A stretch of 64,000 nt of DNA from Sulfitobacter mediterraneus (GTDB lineage Bacteria > Pseudomonadota > Alphaproteobacteria > Rhodobacterales > Rhodobacteraceae), in contig NZ_CP069004.1 in assembly GCF_016801775.1 (NCBI RefSeq), positions 682,001-746,000 of the forward strand. The letters are read 5' to 3'. Below the pieces are notes generated by a model that ran no database searches, had not been told where the DNA came from, and saw only the letters and a list, made by a program, of their open reading frames with translations. Shown here in pieces: positions 16,395-26,254 of this stretch (the stretch's first letter is position 1; the number at the start of each line of letters is the position of its first letter). The position numbers were made by a program, and so were the translations under genes.

Positions 16395-17351
16395 ATGACC
16401 AGCGCCGTGACACATCCCGCAAGACTGGGCATTCTTTGCATGGTGGCGGGGATGTTCTTTATTTCTATCAATGACATGCTGATCAAATCACTGTCCGGAG
16501 GATACCCCCTGCACGAGCTGGTTTTGCTGCGCTCGGCGGTTGGGATCGGGTTCAGCTTTGTGCTGTTGCAGATCGAAGGCGGGGTGAAATTGCTGCGCAC
16601 CGGGCGTTATGGCCTGCATCTGCTGCGGGCGCTGTTGGTGGTTTTTGCCAATTCGGCCCTTTACGCGGCGATTGTCGCGATGCCGCTGGCAATGGCCAAT
16701 GCGCTGTATTTCGTTGCGCCGCTGTTTGTGACCTTGCTGTCCATTCCGGTGCTGGGCGAACAGGTTGGCGCACGGCGGATGACGGCCGTGGCAATCGGGT
16801 TTGGCGGTGTCTTGCTGATGATGGCCCCGCAGATCGCCAGGGGGGAGGGCGGTCTGGGCTGGCTTGTGGTGCTGCCGGTTCTGGCGGCGGCGGGATACGC
16901 CAGCATGTCGGTGCTGACCCGCAAACTGGGCCAGACCAGCCGCGCCTCGGCGTTGGCGATCCAGATGCAATTTGCCTTTGTCTGTGTCAGTCTGGTGATG
17001 TTTTTTGCCGTGGGCGACGGGCGCTTTGTCGATGAAAACACCAATGATAGCATGCGGTTCCTGCTGCGGGAGTGGATCTGGCCGGAAACGGCGGATCTGT
17101 TGCCCATCACAGGGTTGGGATGCCTGTCCGCGGTGGTGGGGTACCTGATGACCCAAGCCTACCGCCTCAGCCGCGCCTCGGCCGTTGCGCCATTTGAATA
17201 TATCCTGCTGATCTTTTCGCTGTTCTGGGGCTGGATGGTGTTTGGCGAATGGCCGGAAAACAGCGTGTTCCTCGGGGCGGCGGTGGTGATCGGGTCCGGG
17301 GTCTATGTGTTTGTGCGAGAGGGCCGCAAGCCACCGACACGGCGGGCTTAG
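16395..17351 (+). CDS. EamA/DMT-family transporter
   Basis: A 318-residue inner-membrane protein of the drug/metabolite transporter superfamily, with about ten hydrophobic segments in two EamA repeats (roughly 8-140 and 155-300). The first helix includes LGILCMVAGMFFISINDMLIK and the second repeat ends FEYILLIFSLFWGWMVFGEWP. Substrate is unknown; members export amino acids, nucleobases or other metabolites. The ATG at 16395 is preceded by AAGAGGGGG and gives the normal length. A potential bidirectional hairpin lies between this gene and the convergent peptidase. Confidence 0.88.
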   Translation: MTSAVTHPARLGILCMVAGMFFISINDMLIKSLSGGYPLHELVLLRSAVGIGFSFVLLQIEGGVKLLRTGRYGLHLLRALLVVFANSALYAAIVAMPLAMANALYFVAPLFVTLLSIPVLGEQVGARRMTAVAIGFGGVLLMMAPQIARGEGGLGWLVVLPVLAAAGYASMSVLTRKLGQTSRASALAIQMQFAFVCVSLVMFFAVGDGRFVDENTNDSMRFLLREWIWPETADLLPITGLGCLSAVVGYLMTQAYRLSRASAVAPFEYILLIFSLFWGWMVFGEWPENSVFLGAAVVIGSGVYVFVREGRKPPTRRA

Positions 17352-17408
17352 GAGGCGAAGGTTGGCTGTGCGGCCCGAGTTGCCCCTAATATGCCACCGC
17401 GCCCGAGC

Positions 17409-17433
17409 AGGGGGGCAGTTTCACCGCCCCCCT
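17409..17433 (-). terminator. GC-rich hairpin after the M20 peptidase gene
   Basis: AGGGGGGC (17409-17416) pairs with GCCCCCCT (17426-17433), loop of 9 nt. It is 5 bp beyond the peptidase stop on the minus strand. There is no U tract, so termination efficiency is uncertain. Confidence 0.4.
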
Positions 17434-17437
17434 CGCA

Positions 17438-18808
17438 TCAGCTCAATGCGTCCAGAATACGCGCCCAGGACCGGATCCCTTTGTGAAAGCTCTCCATGTC
17501 GTATTTCTCATTCGGGGAATGGATCGCGTCGTCGTCTTTGCCAAAGCCCACCAGCATCGGTTCGGTGCCAAGGATCTGTTGGAAGTGACCGGCAATCGGG
17601 ATCGACCCGCCGCAGCCGATATAGGCGGCCGGGATTTGCCATTCGTCTGACAGCGCCTTGCGCGCCGCTTCGAACATATCGCCAGATGTGTCCGCGCCCG
17701 ATGCCTGGCTGGCGCCGTGACCGTTGAATTCGACCTCATAGTCGGCGGGCAGGGCATCGCGCACCATTTGCCGGAAGCTTTCGCGGATCGCCAGCGGATC
17801 CTGATCGCCCACAAGGCGGAAACTGATCTTGGCATGGGCCTTGGATGGCAGCACGGTCTTGAACCCGTCACCGGTATAGCCGCCCCAGATCCCGTTCACG
17901 TCACAGGTGGGCCGCGACCAGATCATCTCAAGCGGGGTGCGGTCCTGCTCGCCTGCGGGCTGTGACAGGCCAACATCACCAAGGAAGGTTTCATGATCAA
18001 AGGCGAGGCCCTGCCATTGCGCTTCCAACTCGTCGGACAATTCCGGCACGCCATCATAAAACCCCGGCACGGTGATGCGGCCGGTGTCATCATGCAGGGA
18101 TGCAATGATCCCGCTCAGCACCCGGATGGGGTTCATCGCGATGCCGCCGTACATGCCCGAATGCAGGTCCATCGTGGGGCCGGTCAGGGTCAGTTCCTCA
18201 CCCAGAAGCCCGCGCAGCATGGTGACGATGGCGGGGGTCTTGGATTCGAACAGACCGGTGTCACAGATCAGGGCGATATCTGTCTTCAGCTCTTCTGCGT
18301 TCTCTTTCATGAAGGGCACAAGGGAGGGCGAGCCGGATTCCTCTTCGCCCTCAAGGAAAAAGGTGATCCGGCAAGGCCAGTCACCCTTGACCGCTTTCCA
18401 TGCGCGCAAGGCTTCGACAAAGGTCATCAACTGGCCCTTGTCATCGGACGATCCGCGCCCGCGGATCACCCGGCCCTTGGCGGTGTCCTCAATCTGCGGG
18501 TCAAACGGGTCATTGTCCCACAGATCCAGCGGATCTACCGGCTGCACATCATAGTGGCCGTAAAACAGCAGATGCGGGCCGCTGTCGCCCACATGGCCCA
18601 CCACCATCGGATGGCCCGGTGTCGGGCGTTTGGAGGCATCAATGCCCAGCCCTTGCAGGTCCGCCACCAGCCAATCGGCGGCGCGGTCGCAATCGGCCTT
18701 GAACGCCGGATCGGTGGAAATCGACGGAATGCGCAACAGATCCAGCAGCCGGTCGGTGGCTTCGGGCAGGTCGGCGTCAATACGCGCAAGGACATCATCA
18801 AGGGACAT
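17438..18808 (-). CDS. M20-family dipeptidase/metallopeptidase
   Basis: A 456-residue zinc peptidase of the M20/M25/M40 (CNDP-like) group, probably cytosolic and cleaving small peptides. Metal-site motifs are LLFYGHYDVQPVDP (His, catalytic Asp), RGRGSSDDKGQL (bridging Asp), LEGEEESGSPS (catalytic Glu and metal Glu), ICDTGLF and the C-terminal DAIHSPNEK (metal His). The dimerisation insert (about 200-320) contains MDLHSGMYGG. Length fits the family. No operon partner is apparent; 75 bp separate it from the MFS gene upstream. Confidence 0.93.
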   Translation of the reverse strand: MSLDDVLARIDADLPEATDRLLDLLRIPSISTDPAFKADCDRAADWLVADLQGLGIDASKRPTPGHPMVVGHVGDSGPHLLFYGHYDVQPVDPLDLWDNDPFDPQIEDTAKGRVIRGRGSSDDKGQLMTFVEALRAWKAVKGDWPCRITFFLEGEEESGSPSLVPFMKENAEELKTDIALICDTGLFESKTPAIVTMLRGLLGEELTLTGPTMDLHSGMYGGIAMNPIRVLSGIIASLHDDTGRITVPGFYDGVPELSDELEAQWQGLAFDHETFLGDVGLSQPAGEQDRTPLEMIWSRPTCDVNGIWGGYTGDGFKTVLPSKAHAKISFRLVGDQDPLAIRESFRQMVRDALPADYEVEFNGHGASQASGADTSGDMFEAARKALSDEWQIPAAYIGCGGSIPIAGHFQQILGTEPMLVGFGKDDDAIHSPNEKYDMESFHKGIRSWARILDALS

Positions 18809-18883
18809 CGGTCACTCCAGTTTTGTTTGGTTTTGCCGGACCGTATCAGGCCGCTGCCCAGTGTCCAGAGGCAGGGCGCGGGA

Positions 18884-20089
18884 TCAGGCGCCTTGGCGTT
18901 TTGCCGCGCGGCTGGACCATTGCGCCACCAGAAAGACAGCAAGCGCCGCGCCGGCAAACCCAAGCACCAGAGGAGTGACATTGCCGGTGTAGATTTCGCT
19001 GATCACAAAGCCGACCGGGATCGCGATGGCGGTGGACAATGCACCAATGACCGCTGCGCCGAGGCCTGCCATATGGCCAAGTGGCTCCATCGCCAGGGCA
19101 TTGAGATTGCCAAACAGCAGCCCCATGCAGAAAAAGGTGACCATCAGCCACGCCATGAACAAGGCGAAAGGTGGCAACCCCCCCTGCGCCAAGATAAACG
19201 CCGCAAAGGCAGAGGCCGACGCCACAACCACACAAAGCGCGATATTGGACAAAAACCGCATGCCCCAGCGCTCCACCAAGGCCGAGTTCAGGATCGAAGC
19301 CGCCCCGATGGCCAGAGCGGCAGCGCCAAACCAAAGGGCAAAGGCCTCTCCCTTGTCATAGCTGTTTTGAAAGATCTGCTGCGCAAGGCTCAGGTAGGCC
19401 AGAAACGGTCCAAAGATGATGCCGCTGCAAAGGGTAAACCCGATGGCCGCTGGGGTGCGGATGATTTCGGCGATGCCGCCTGCAATGTTACGCAGCGACA
19501 GAACCCGCCGGTCTTCAGGCATCAGGGTTTCGGGCTGGCGCAATGAAAACCAGACCCATGTGATCCCCGCCATTGCGAGCAACATGGCAAAAGTGGCCCG
19601 CCATCCCGACAGCGAAATCAGCAACTGGCCAATGGCGGGGGCAATCGCGGGCACAATGATAAAGACCGCCATTACAAAGGACATGATCCGCGCCATCGCG
19701 CGCCCTTCATAGCCGTCGCGCACAACCGCCACCGCCACAATGCGCGGTCCTGCCATGCCCAGCCCTTGCAGCAAACGGCCCAGCAACAGCATCTCGAACG
19801 AGCCTGCAAAAAGACAAAGCAGAGTGCCAAGACAGAACATCAGATACCCGCCATGGATCACAGGGTGGCGGCCATAGCTGTCTGACAGGGGACCAACAAC
19901 CAGTTGTCCCAGTGCAAAACCGGCAAAGAGAACCGAAATGACCAGATGCCCCTTACCAGGATCATCCTGACCCAATTCAAGGGGAATCAGCGACAATGCA
20001 GGCAGCATCACATCCGTTGTCATCGCCACGAGCGAGATCATCAAAGCGGTCAGGACAATAAATTCGGGGCGGGAGGGCACAGTGTTCAT
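18884..20089 (-). CDS. Bcr/CflA-type multidrug efflux MFS transporter
   Basis: A 401-residue, 12-helix major facilitator with the drug:H+ antiporter-1 features of the Bcr/CflA group: MTTDVMLPALSLI in helix 1, GQLVVGPLSDSYGRHPVI (motif A), and LLQGLGMAGPRIVAVAVVRDGYEG in helix 4-5. It probably exports drugs or metabolites. I chose the ATG at 20089 because AAAGGACGGAC lies immediately upstream. It is divergent from hemA, with 211 bp between start codons including an FNR-type box. Confidence 0.9.
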   Translation of the reverse strand: MNTVPSRPEFIVLTALMISLVAMTTDVMLPALSLIPLELGQDDPGKGHLVISVLFAGFALGQLVVGPLSDSYGRHPVIHGGYLMFCLGTLLCLFAGSFEMLLLGRLLQGLGMAGPRIVAVAVVRDGYEGRAMARIMSFVMAVFIIVPAIAPAIGQLLISLSGWRATFAMLLAMAGITWVWFSLRQPETLMPEDRRVLSLRNIAGGIAEIIRTPAAIGFTLCSGIIFGPFLAYLSLAQQIFQNSYDKGEAFALWFGAAALAIGAASILNSALVERWGMRFLSNIALCVVVASASAFAAFILAQGGLPPFALFMAWLMVTFFCMGLLFGNLNALAMEPLGHMAGLGAAVIGALSTAIAIPVGFVISEIYTGNVTPLVLGFAGAALAVFLVAQWSSRAAKRQGA

Positions 20090-20161
20090 GTCCGTCCTTT
20101 CGCCCAATTACAGACCCGCAACAACCACAATCGACACCCCACGCCACGTCAACGACGCATG

Positions 20162-20175
20162 TTGATCCAGATCAA
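20162..20175 (+). promoter_or_regulatory. FNR/FnrL-type binding site upstream of hemA
   Basis: TTGATCCAGATCAA is a perfect TTGAT-N4-ATCAA dyad, centred about 130 bp before the hemA start and about 80 bp before the divergent MFS gene. FnrL control of hemA under low oxygen is established in Rhodobacter (family knowledge), so oxygen-responsive tetrapyrrole synthesis is the likely meaning. Confidence 0.75.
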
Positions 20176-20300
20176 GGCTGCGACATCGGGTGCTTCTATA
20201 AAGCATTGAATAGCTGAATACGTTTCTGTATTCGTTCTAAATACCCCTTACGGGCGTCAGGCGCCTTGCTGACTGCCCGGACTGCCAGATGGAGAGGCGC

Positions 20301-21524
20301 ATGGACTATACCGACAAGCTCGATGAGGCGATTGCGCGTCTGCATGAAGAGGGCCGTTACCGGACCTTTATCGATATTGAGCGGCGCAATGGCCAGTTCC
20401 CGCACGCGGTCTGGACACGTCCCGATGGCACCGAGCAGGACATCACCGTCTGGTGCGGCAATGACTATCTCGGCATGGGGCAGAACCCGGTTGTTCTGCA
20501 AGCCATGGAAGAGGCGCTGCATGCCACTGGTGCAGGCTCCGGCGGGACGCGCAACATCTCCGGCACAACGGTCTATCACAAACGGCTAGAGGCCGAACTG
20601 GCCGATCTGCATGGCAAAGAGGCGGCGCTGCTGTTCACCTCCGCCTACATTGCCAATGACGCGACACTGTCGACACTGCCAAAACTGTTTCCGGGTTTGA
20701 TCATCTATTCCGATGCGCTGAACCACGCTTCGATGATCGAGGGCGTACGCCGCAATGGCGGGGCCAAGCGGATCTTCCGGCACAATGACGTCGCGCACCT
20801 GCGCGAATTGCTTGAGGCCGACGATCCTGCCGCGCCCAAGCTGATTGCCTTTGAATCGATCTATTCGATGGACGGTGATTTTGGCCCGATCGAGGCGATC
20901 TGTGATCTGGCCGATGAATTTGGCGCTTTGACCTATATCGACGAAGTGCATGCCGTGGGCCTTTATGGGCCGCGCGGGGCAGGGGTGGCGGAACGCGACC
21001 GCCTGATGCACCGTCTGGACATCATCAACGGCACCTTGGCCAAGGCCTACGGCGTGATGGGTGGCTATATCGCGGCCAGCGCCAAGATGTGTGATGCGAT
21101 CCGGTCCTATGCGCCGGGGTTTATCTTTACTACCTCTTTGCCTCCCGCCATTGCGGCGGGCGCGGCGGCATCGGTGGCCTATCTCAAACGCGCACCCGAG
21201 CTGCGCGAAAGGCATCAGGCACAGGCCAAGGCACTGAAACTGCGGCTGAAGGGGCTGGGCCTGCCGATCATCGATCACGGAAGCCATATCGTGCCGGTGA
21301 TGGTGGGCAACCCTGTGCACACCAAAATGCTGTCCGATATGCTGCTTGAGGATCACGGCATTTACGCCCAGCCGATCAATTTCCCGACCGTGCCACGCGG
21401 AACAGAGCGGTTGCGCTTTACCCCGTCGCCGGTACACGGACCAAGAGAAATGGACGCATTGGTACGCGCAATGGATGGTTTGTGGTCCCATTGTGCGCTG
21501 AATCGTGCCGAAGCTGCGGGTTAA
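20301..21524 (+). CDS. hemA: 5-aminolevulinate synthase
   Basis: A 407-residue PLP enzyme that condenses glycine and succinyl-CoA to 5-aminolevulinate, the first step of heme, bacteriochlorophyll and cobalamin synthesis in alphaproteobacteria. Motifs include [47 protein letters not shown] (PLP Asp) and [13 protein letters not shown], with the PLP Lys at residue 248. GGAG upstream fixes the ATG at 20301 ([10 protein letters not shown]). Length matches ALAS rather than the related KBL enzymes, and the C-terminal [13 protein letters not shown] supports ALAS. An FNR-type box suggests oxygen control. Confidence 0.97.
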   Translation: MDYTDKLDEAIARLHEEGRYRTFIDIERRNGQFPHAVWTRPDGTEQDITVWCGNDYLGMGQNPVVLQAMEEALHATGAGSGGTRNISGTTVYHKRLEAELADLHGKEAALLFTSAYIANDATLSTLPKLFPGLIIYSDALNHASMIEGVRRNGGAKRIFRHNDVAHLRELLEADDPAAPKLIAFESIYSMDGDFGPIEAICDLADEFGALTYIDEVHAVGLYGPRGAGVAERDRLMHRLDIINGTLAKAYGVMGGYIAASAKMCDAIRSYAPGFIFTTSLPPAIAAGAAASVAYLKRAPELRERHQAQAKALKLRLKGLGLPIIDHGSHIVPVMVGNPVHTKMLSDMLLEDHGIYAQPINFPTVPRGTERLRFTPSPVHGPREMDALVRAMDGLWSHCALNRAEAAG

Positions 21525-21649
21525 ACAGGGAAAATTCGTATTTCCCGTTGCCTTGTGCTATAGCTCAGTGAAGAAAAGGCCAAAGCCGAATCGTTGGGAT
21601 GGATGATCAAGGCTTAAGGTTTCAGGCAGGTTAACGACGGGACGGTACT

Positions 21650-22933
21650 ATGATCAGGCGATGGTCCTCCAAGATCGCAACGGACGAAGAGGTTGAACCT
21701 AAGGGGTTTGACGCCTTTGAACTGAGGCTTGGAGACCTTATGCGCGGTGAACGCGCCACCATGGGCAAATCGCTTTTGGATGTGCAGCGCGAACTTCGGA
21801 TCAAAGCGGCCTATATCGCCGCCATCGAAAACGCCGACCCTGACGCTTTTGACACTCCCGGATTTATTGCTGGCTATGTGCGGTCCTATGCGCGCTATCT
21901 GTCGATGGACCCGGACAAGGCCTTTGCTGCCTTCTGTGCAGAATCCGGTTTCTCGGTTGCGCACGGCATGTCTGCCGATGCCTCTGTTATCAAGAAAACC
22001 AACATCGAAGACCGTCAGCCCCGCCCCACGGGCGGCGATATTTTTGCGCGCTCCAATCCCGCCATGGCACCAATGGGCGACAGCCTGCTCAGCCGTGTCG
22101 AACCGGGCGCGGTGGGCTCCATGCTGGTGCTGGTTGCGCTGATCGGTGCTATTGGATTTGGCGGCTGGACTGTTTTGAAAGAAGTGCAGCGCGTGCAGGT
22201 TGCACCTGTTGACCAGACACCGGTTGTCTTGTCCGACCTGGATCCGCTGGATGGTGCGCTGATCACTGCGCCGGACAGTGAAAACACCACGGCCGCGCCG
22301 CAGATGCCTGCACCGCGCACCGCCGCTTTGGACCGGCTTTACCGGCCTCAGGCACTGGATGTGCCGGTGCTGGTGGCACGTGATGCGCCCATTGCAACAA
22401 TTGATCCTCGTTCCGTCGGCAGCTTTGCCACCGCGGCGGATCAGTTGCCACAGATCGGTGTTCAGACTGCCGGGTTTGGCGGCACACAATCGGCCACAGA
22501 TCTGGCTGTTGCCGAGGCTTTGGGCACTCTGCCGAATGTGCCGGTGGTTGTTGGCGCTGCGAAAGAGGGCGTGCGCATGGTTGCCGCTTATCCCTCATGG
22601 GTGCGGGTTCGCTCCGCCGATGGCACCGTCATCTTTGAAGGGGTGATGAACAAGGGCGACACATGGGATGTGCCCATCACGGAAGAGCCACCAACCCTGC
22701 GCACCGGCGAATCCGGCGCCATCTATTTCGCGATGGCGGATGGCTGTTTTGGCCCGGCGGGTGCACGTGGTGCGATCACATCGAACCTGCCACTGCACCA
22801 ACAAGCGCTGGCCGAACTTTACGCGCCGGTTGATCCAACCCAGGACACCTCGCTGTCACGGATGTTTGCCGATCTGGAAACCTCCGATATTGATCCGGCC
22901 GTTTTGGCCGCGATGCCCTGCCAAACAAACTAA
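21650..22933 (+). CDS. RodZ-like protein (HTH, transmembrane segment, DUF4115)
   Basis: A 427-residue bitopic protein. An N-terminal cytoplasmic HTH_25 domain covers about residues 25-95 (LLDVQRELRIKAAYIAAIEN, PGFIAGYVRSYARYL). One membrane segment lies near 157-180 (SMLVLVALIGAIGFGGW), followed by a Pro/Ala-rich periplasmic linker. A C-terminal DUF4115 beta domain (about 305-375) contains SWVRVRSADGTVIFEGVM and RTGESGAIYFAM. RodZ links MreB filaments to the cell-wall elongation machinery; the architecture is canonical, though role is inferred. It precedes ispG, a pairing seen in many proteobacteria. Confidence 0.85.
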   Translation: MIRRWSSKIATDEEVEPKGFDAFELRLGDLMRGERATMGKSLLDVQRELRIKAAYIAAIENADPDAFDTPGFIAGYVRSYARYLSMDPDKAFAAFCAESGFSVAHGMSADASVIKKTNIEDRQPRPTGGDIFARSNPAMAPMGDSLLSRVEPGAVGSMLVLVALIGAIGFGGWTVLKEVQRVQVAPVDQTPVVLSDLDPLDGALITAPDSENTTAAPQMPAPRTAALDRLYRPQALDVPVLVARDAPIATIDPRSVGSFATAADQLPQIGVQTAGFGGTQSATDLAVAEALGTLPNVPVVVGAAKEGVRMVAAYPSWVRVRSADGTVIFEGVMNKGDTWDVPITEEPPTLRTGESGAIYFAMADGCFGPAGARGAITSNLPLHQQALAELYAPVDPTQDTSLSRMFADLETSDIDPAVLAAMPCQTN

Positions 22934-23006
22934 GCGCCCATTGCACCAGAGGGCCGGCTTGACTAGGTACTGAGGGACAACAACGCCCCCAGACCGAGGT
23001 GATCCC

Positions 23007-24131
23007 ATGTCGCTGAACCACATCCGCCCTTGGCGGGACATTTACCGCCGCACCTCGCGTCAGATCATGGTGGGCAATGTGCCTGTGGGCGGCGATGCCC
23101 CGATCACCGTGCAGACCATGACCAACACATTGACAACCGATGTGGCAGGCACCATCGCGCAAATCCAGGCGGCGACGGATGCAGGGGCGGATATCGTCCG
23201 GGTCTCTGTGCCGGATGAGGCCTCCTCCAAGGCGCTCAAGGAGATCGTACCGGAGGTCAGCGTGCCCATCGTCGCCGACATCCATTTCCACTACAAACGC
23301 GGGATTGAGGCCGCAGAGGCCGGGGCGGCTTGCCTGCGGATCAATCCGGGCAACATCGGTGACGAGACGCGGGTCAAAGAGGTGATCAAAGCGGCGCGGG
23401 ATCACAATTGTTCGATCCGCATCGGTGTGAACGCCGGCTCGCTGGAGAAACACCTGCTGGACAAATACGGAGAGCCATGCCCCGACGCGATGGTGGAAAG
23501 TGGTCTGGACCATATCAAGATCTTGCAGGACAACGATTTTCACGAGTTCAAGATCAGCTGCAAAGCCTCTGATGTCTTCATGGCCGCTGCTGCCTATCAA
23601 AAGCTGGCCGAAGCCACGGATGCCCCCATTCACCTTGGCATCACCGAGGCAGGCGGGCTGATGTCCGGCACCATCAAATCTGCCATTGGTCTGGGCAATC
23701 TGCTTTGGATGGGTATCGGCGACACGATCCGTGTGTCGCTGTCTGCCGATCCGGTTGAAGAGGTCAAGGTCGGCTATGAGATCTTGAAATCACTGGGCCT
23801 GCGCCATCGCGGCGTGAACATCATTTCCTGCCCTTCCTGTGCACGGCAGGGGTTTGACGTGATCAAAACCGTTGAGGCGCTGGAAAAGCGGCTGGAGCAC
23901 ATCAAGACTCCGATGAGCCTGTCGATCATCGGCTGCGTGGTCAACGGACCGGGAGAGGCCTTGATGACCGATGTGGGGTTCACCGGTGGCGGGGCAGGGT
24001 CCGGTATGGTCTATCTGGCAGGCAAGCAAAGCCACAAACAGGACAACGCCAGCATGATCGAACACATCGTCGAACAGGTCGAAAAGAAAGCCGCCGAGAT
24101 CGACGCCCAAGAGGCGCAAGCTGCGGAATAG
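23007..24131 (+). CDS. ispG: 4-hydroxy-3-methylbut-2-enyl diphosphate synthase
   Basis: A 374-residue [4Fe-4S] enzyme of the MEP isoprenoid pathway, converting ME-cPP to HMBPP with reducing flavodoxin or ferredoxin. The TIM-barrel start is [17 protein letters not shown], with DIVRVSVPD and [11 protein letters not shown]. Cluster ligands lie in [11 protein letters not shown] (two Cys) and [10 protein letters not shown] (third Cys), followed by the conserved Glu. The ATG at 23007 is preceded by GAGG. It shares direction with the RodZ-like gene and is 73 bp after its stop. Confidence 0.97.
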   Translation: MSLNHIRPWRDIYRRTSRQIMVGNVPVGGDAPITVQTMTNTLTTDVAGTIAQIQAATDAGADIVRVSVPDEASSKALKEIVPEVSVPIVADIHFHYKRGIEAAEAGAACLRINPGNIGDETRVKEVIKAARDHNCSIRIGVNAGSLEKHLLDKYGEPCPDAMVESGLDHIKILQDNDFHEFKISCKASDVFMAAAAYQKLAEATDAPIHLGITEAGGLMSGTIKSAIGLGNLLWMGIGDTIRVSLSADPVEEVKVGYEILKSLGLRHRGVNIISCPSCARQGFDVIKTVEALEKRLEHIKTPMSLSIIGCVVNGPGEALMTDVGFTGGGAGSGMVYLAGKQSHKQDNASMIEHIVEQVEKKAAEIDAQEAQAAE

Positions 24132-24203
24132 ACGGATTGCAACCTTGAAGTCGTCCGGCGATTGCCCGGCGGCGGTCCGCCCATATTCCGGCGCCGCGCG
24201 GTT

Positions 24204-24947
24204 TCAGCCGCGCTTTTCTTCGACCAGGGCCATCATCTGATCAAAGGGCAGATAGCCGCGCAGCAATTCGTCGTGCATCACAAATGTAGGTGTGCCCGAG
24301 ATATTGAGCTGTTGTGCGAGGGCGCGGGTCTGGGCGATCTCCATGGTCACCTCGTCGCTGTCCATGCGGGTTTCAACCGCTTCCATGTCCAGACCAAAGG
24401 TGCTCCCCAATCGGCGCAGGGCCGGCAGGGTCACATCACCGTTATAGGCCATCAACGCGTCATTGACCGCCTTGTAACTGTCATCGCCAGCAATCTGCTT
24501 GGTCGCAATGGCAAAGCGTGACGCCAGCACCGATTGATCACCCAAAATTGGCAGCTCTTTCACAATCAAACGGATGTTTCCGTCTGTTTCTAAAAGCTTG
24601 GCCACCTCGCCATGTGCGCGTTTGCAATAGCCACAGCGGTAATCGAGGAACTCAACCAGTGTAATGTCGCCGTCCGGGTTGCCGCCAACCCAGGAATATC
24701 CGTCGTCAAATATCGCGTCGGCATTGTCGCTGACCAGATTGTCATCGGCGCGGGCCTGCGCCTCGGCCTCGCGGGTTTGCAGCAATGTGACCGCTTCCAT
24801 GATCACTTCGGGATTGTCCAGCAAATAGGCACGCACCTCCGCGCGGAACTGGGCGCGTTCGGCGTCCGTCAGCTCTGTCAAATCCATCGCAGCGGCGGGC
24901 AAAGCCAGCGTGGCTGCAAAAATCGGCGCGATCAGGCGGTGCATCAT
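24204..24947 (-). CDS. DsbA-family periplasmic thiol oxidoreductase
   Basis: A 247-residue protein with an N-terminal signal peptide (MMHRLIAPIFAATLALPAAAMD). A helical region (about 20-75) precedes a thioredoxin-fold DsbA-like domain whose active site is CGYC in LDYRCGYCKRAHGEV; a cis-Pro is in SGTPTFVM. Such proteins (Com1/ScsC/BdbD-like) form or isomerise disulfides in the periplasm. The start at 24947 is supported by AAGG and by the signal peptide. It is divergent from the aminotransferase gene. Confidence 0.9.
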   Translation of the reverse strand: MMHRLIAPIFAATLALPAAAMDLTELTDAERAQFRAEVRAYLLDNPEVIMEAVTLLQTREAEAQARADDNLVSDNADAIFDDGYSWVGGNPDGDITLVEFLDYRCGYCKRAHGEVAKLLETDGNIRLIVKELPILGDQSVLASRFAIATKQIAGDDSYKAVNDALMAYNGDVTLPALRRLGSTFGLDMEAVETRMDSDEVTMEIAQTRALAQQLNISGTPTFVMHDELLRGYLPFDQMMALVEEKRG

Positions 24948-25033
24948 GATTGGAAACCTTTCATTCGTCGCATGTGGGTTGACGGCATGCGCAAGACCCG
25001 GTGAAAACACATCGCAACACTAGGAGCAAGCCC

Positions 25034-26179
25034 ATGCGCATATCAACCCGGTCCGCCGTCGATCCCTTTATTGTGATGGACGTGATGCAAGCCGCCAGCG
25101 CGGCCGAGGCCGCAGGGCGCCACATTATCCACATGGAAGTCGGCCAGCCGGGCACCGGGGCGCCCAAAGGCGCAACCGCAGCCCTTGCAAAGGCGATGGA
25201 TGACGGGCCGCTGGGCTATACCGTGGCGCTTGGCCTGCCGGCTTTGCGGGCGCGGATCGCGCGGATGTATGGCGAATGGTATAACGTTGACCTTGATCCG
25301 TCGCGGGTGGTGATCACACCGGGGTCTTCGGGTGGGTTCATTCTGGCCTTTACCGCACTATTTGACACCCATGACAAGGTTGGCATCGGCGCACCGGGCT
25401 ATCCAAGCTATCGCCAGATTTTGCGGGCGCTGGATCTCGATCCCGTTGATTTGCCTGCACAACTTGAAAACCGCTATCAACCGGTGCCAGCCGATTTTGC
25501 CGATATGGACCTTGCCGGTCTGCTGGTGGCATCCCCTGCCAACCCAACCGGCACCATGCTCGACAGGCCCGCGATGGGCGCCTTGATCGACGCCTGCGCC
25601 GCGCAGAACGCATCATTCATCTCGGACGAGATTTATCATGGTGTGGAATACGAGAAAAAGGCCGTCACCGCGCTGGAACTGACGGATGATTGCTACGTGA
25701 TCAATTCGTTCTCCAAGTATTTCTCCATGACCGGCTGGCGCATCGGCTGGATGGTGGTGCCAGAGGATCATGTGCGGGTGGTGGAACGGATCGCCCAGAA
25801 CATGTTTATTTGCGCCCCGCACGCCAGCCAGATCGCAGCACTGGCGGCGATGGATTGTGATGACGAGTTGCAGGCCAATATGGACGTCTACCGCGCCAAT
25901 CGTGCCTTGATGCTGGACGGATTGAAGGACGCTGGTTTCACCAAGTTTGCCCCGCCTGATGGTGCATTCTACGTCTATGCCGATGTTTCCGACCTGACGC
26001 AGGACAGCCGCGCCTTTGCGGCGGAAATTCTGGATCAGGCGGGTGTGGCGGTGACACCGGGGCTGGATTTTGACCCACTCCGCGGTGCAACAACCCTGCG
26101 GTTTTCCTACGCCCGCAGCACCGGGGACATCCGCGAGGGTCTGGCGCGGCTCAAAGCATTTATGCAAGGGCGCACATAG
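25034..26179 (+). CDS. PLP-dependent class I/II aminotransferase
   Basis: A 381-residue cytosolic fold-type I aminotransferase. Key elements are YTVALGLPALRARIARMY, TPGSSGGFILAF, ASPANPTGTML (substrate/PLP Asn), ISDEIYHGVEY (PLP Asp/Tyr), SFSKYFSMTGWRIGW with the PLP-binding Lys, and LRFSYARST with the carboxylate-binding Arg. It resembles aspartate/aromatic-type enzymes of the AspC-like AT-I group, but the amino donor cannot be assigned. TAGGAG at 25021-25026 fixes the ATG at 25034. Confidence 0.92.
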   Translation: MRISTRSAVDPFIVMDVMQAASAAEAAGRHIIHMEVGQPGTGAPKGATAALAKAMDDGPLGYTVALGLPALRARIARMYGEWYNVDLDPSRVVITPGSSGGFILAFTALFDTHDKVGIGAPGYPSYRQILRALDLDPVDLPAQLENRYQPVPADFADMDLAGLLVASPANPTGTMLDRPAMGALIDACAAQNASFISDEIYHGVEYEKKAVTALELTDDCYVINSFSKYFSMTGWRIGWMVVPEDHVRVVERIAQNMFICAPHASQIAALAAMDCDDELQANMDVYRANRALMLDGLKDAGFTKFAPPDGAFYVYADVSDLTQDSRAFAAEILDQAGVAVTPGLDFDPLRGATTLRFSYARSTGDIREGLARLKAFMQGRT

Positions 26180-26254
26180 CTTCGGCGACTGGCCTGTATT
26201 GGCAAAAGCTGCTAGCTTGGCCCGAACAACAAGCCGAAAACAACGGTGGAGCGG

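Noticed and set aside
17993..19546. 517-codon plus-strand frame opposite the M20 peptidase and MFS genes
   Set aside because: Both opposite-strand genes have complete family motifs; the antisense product has none.
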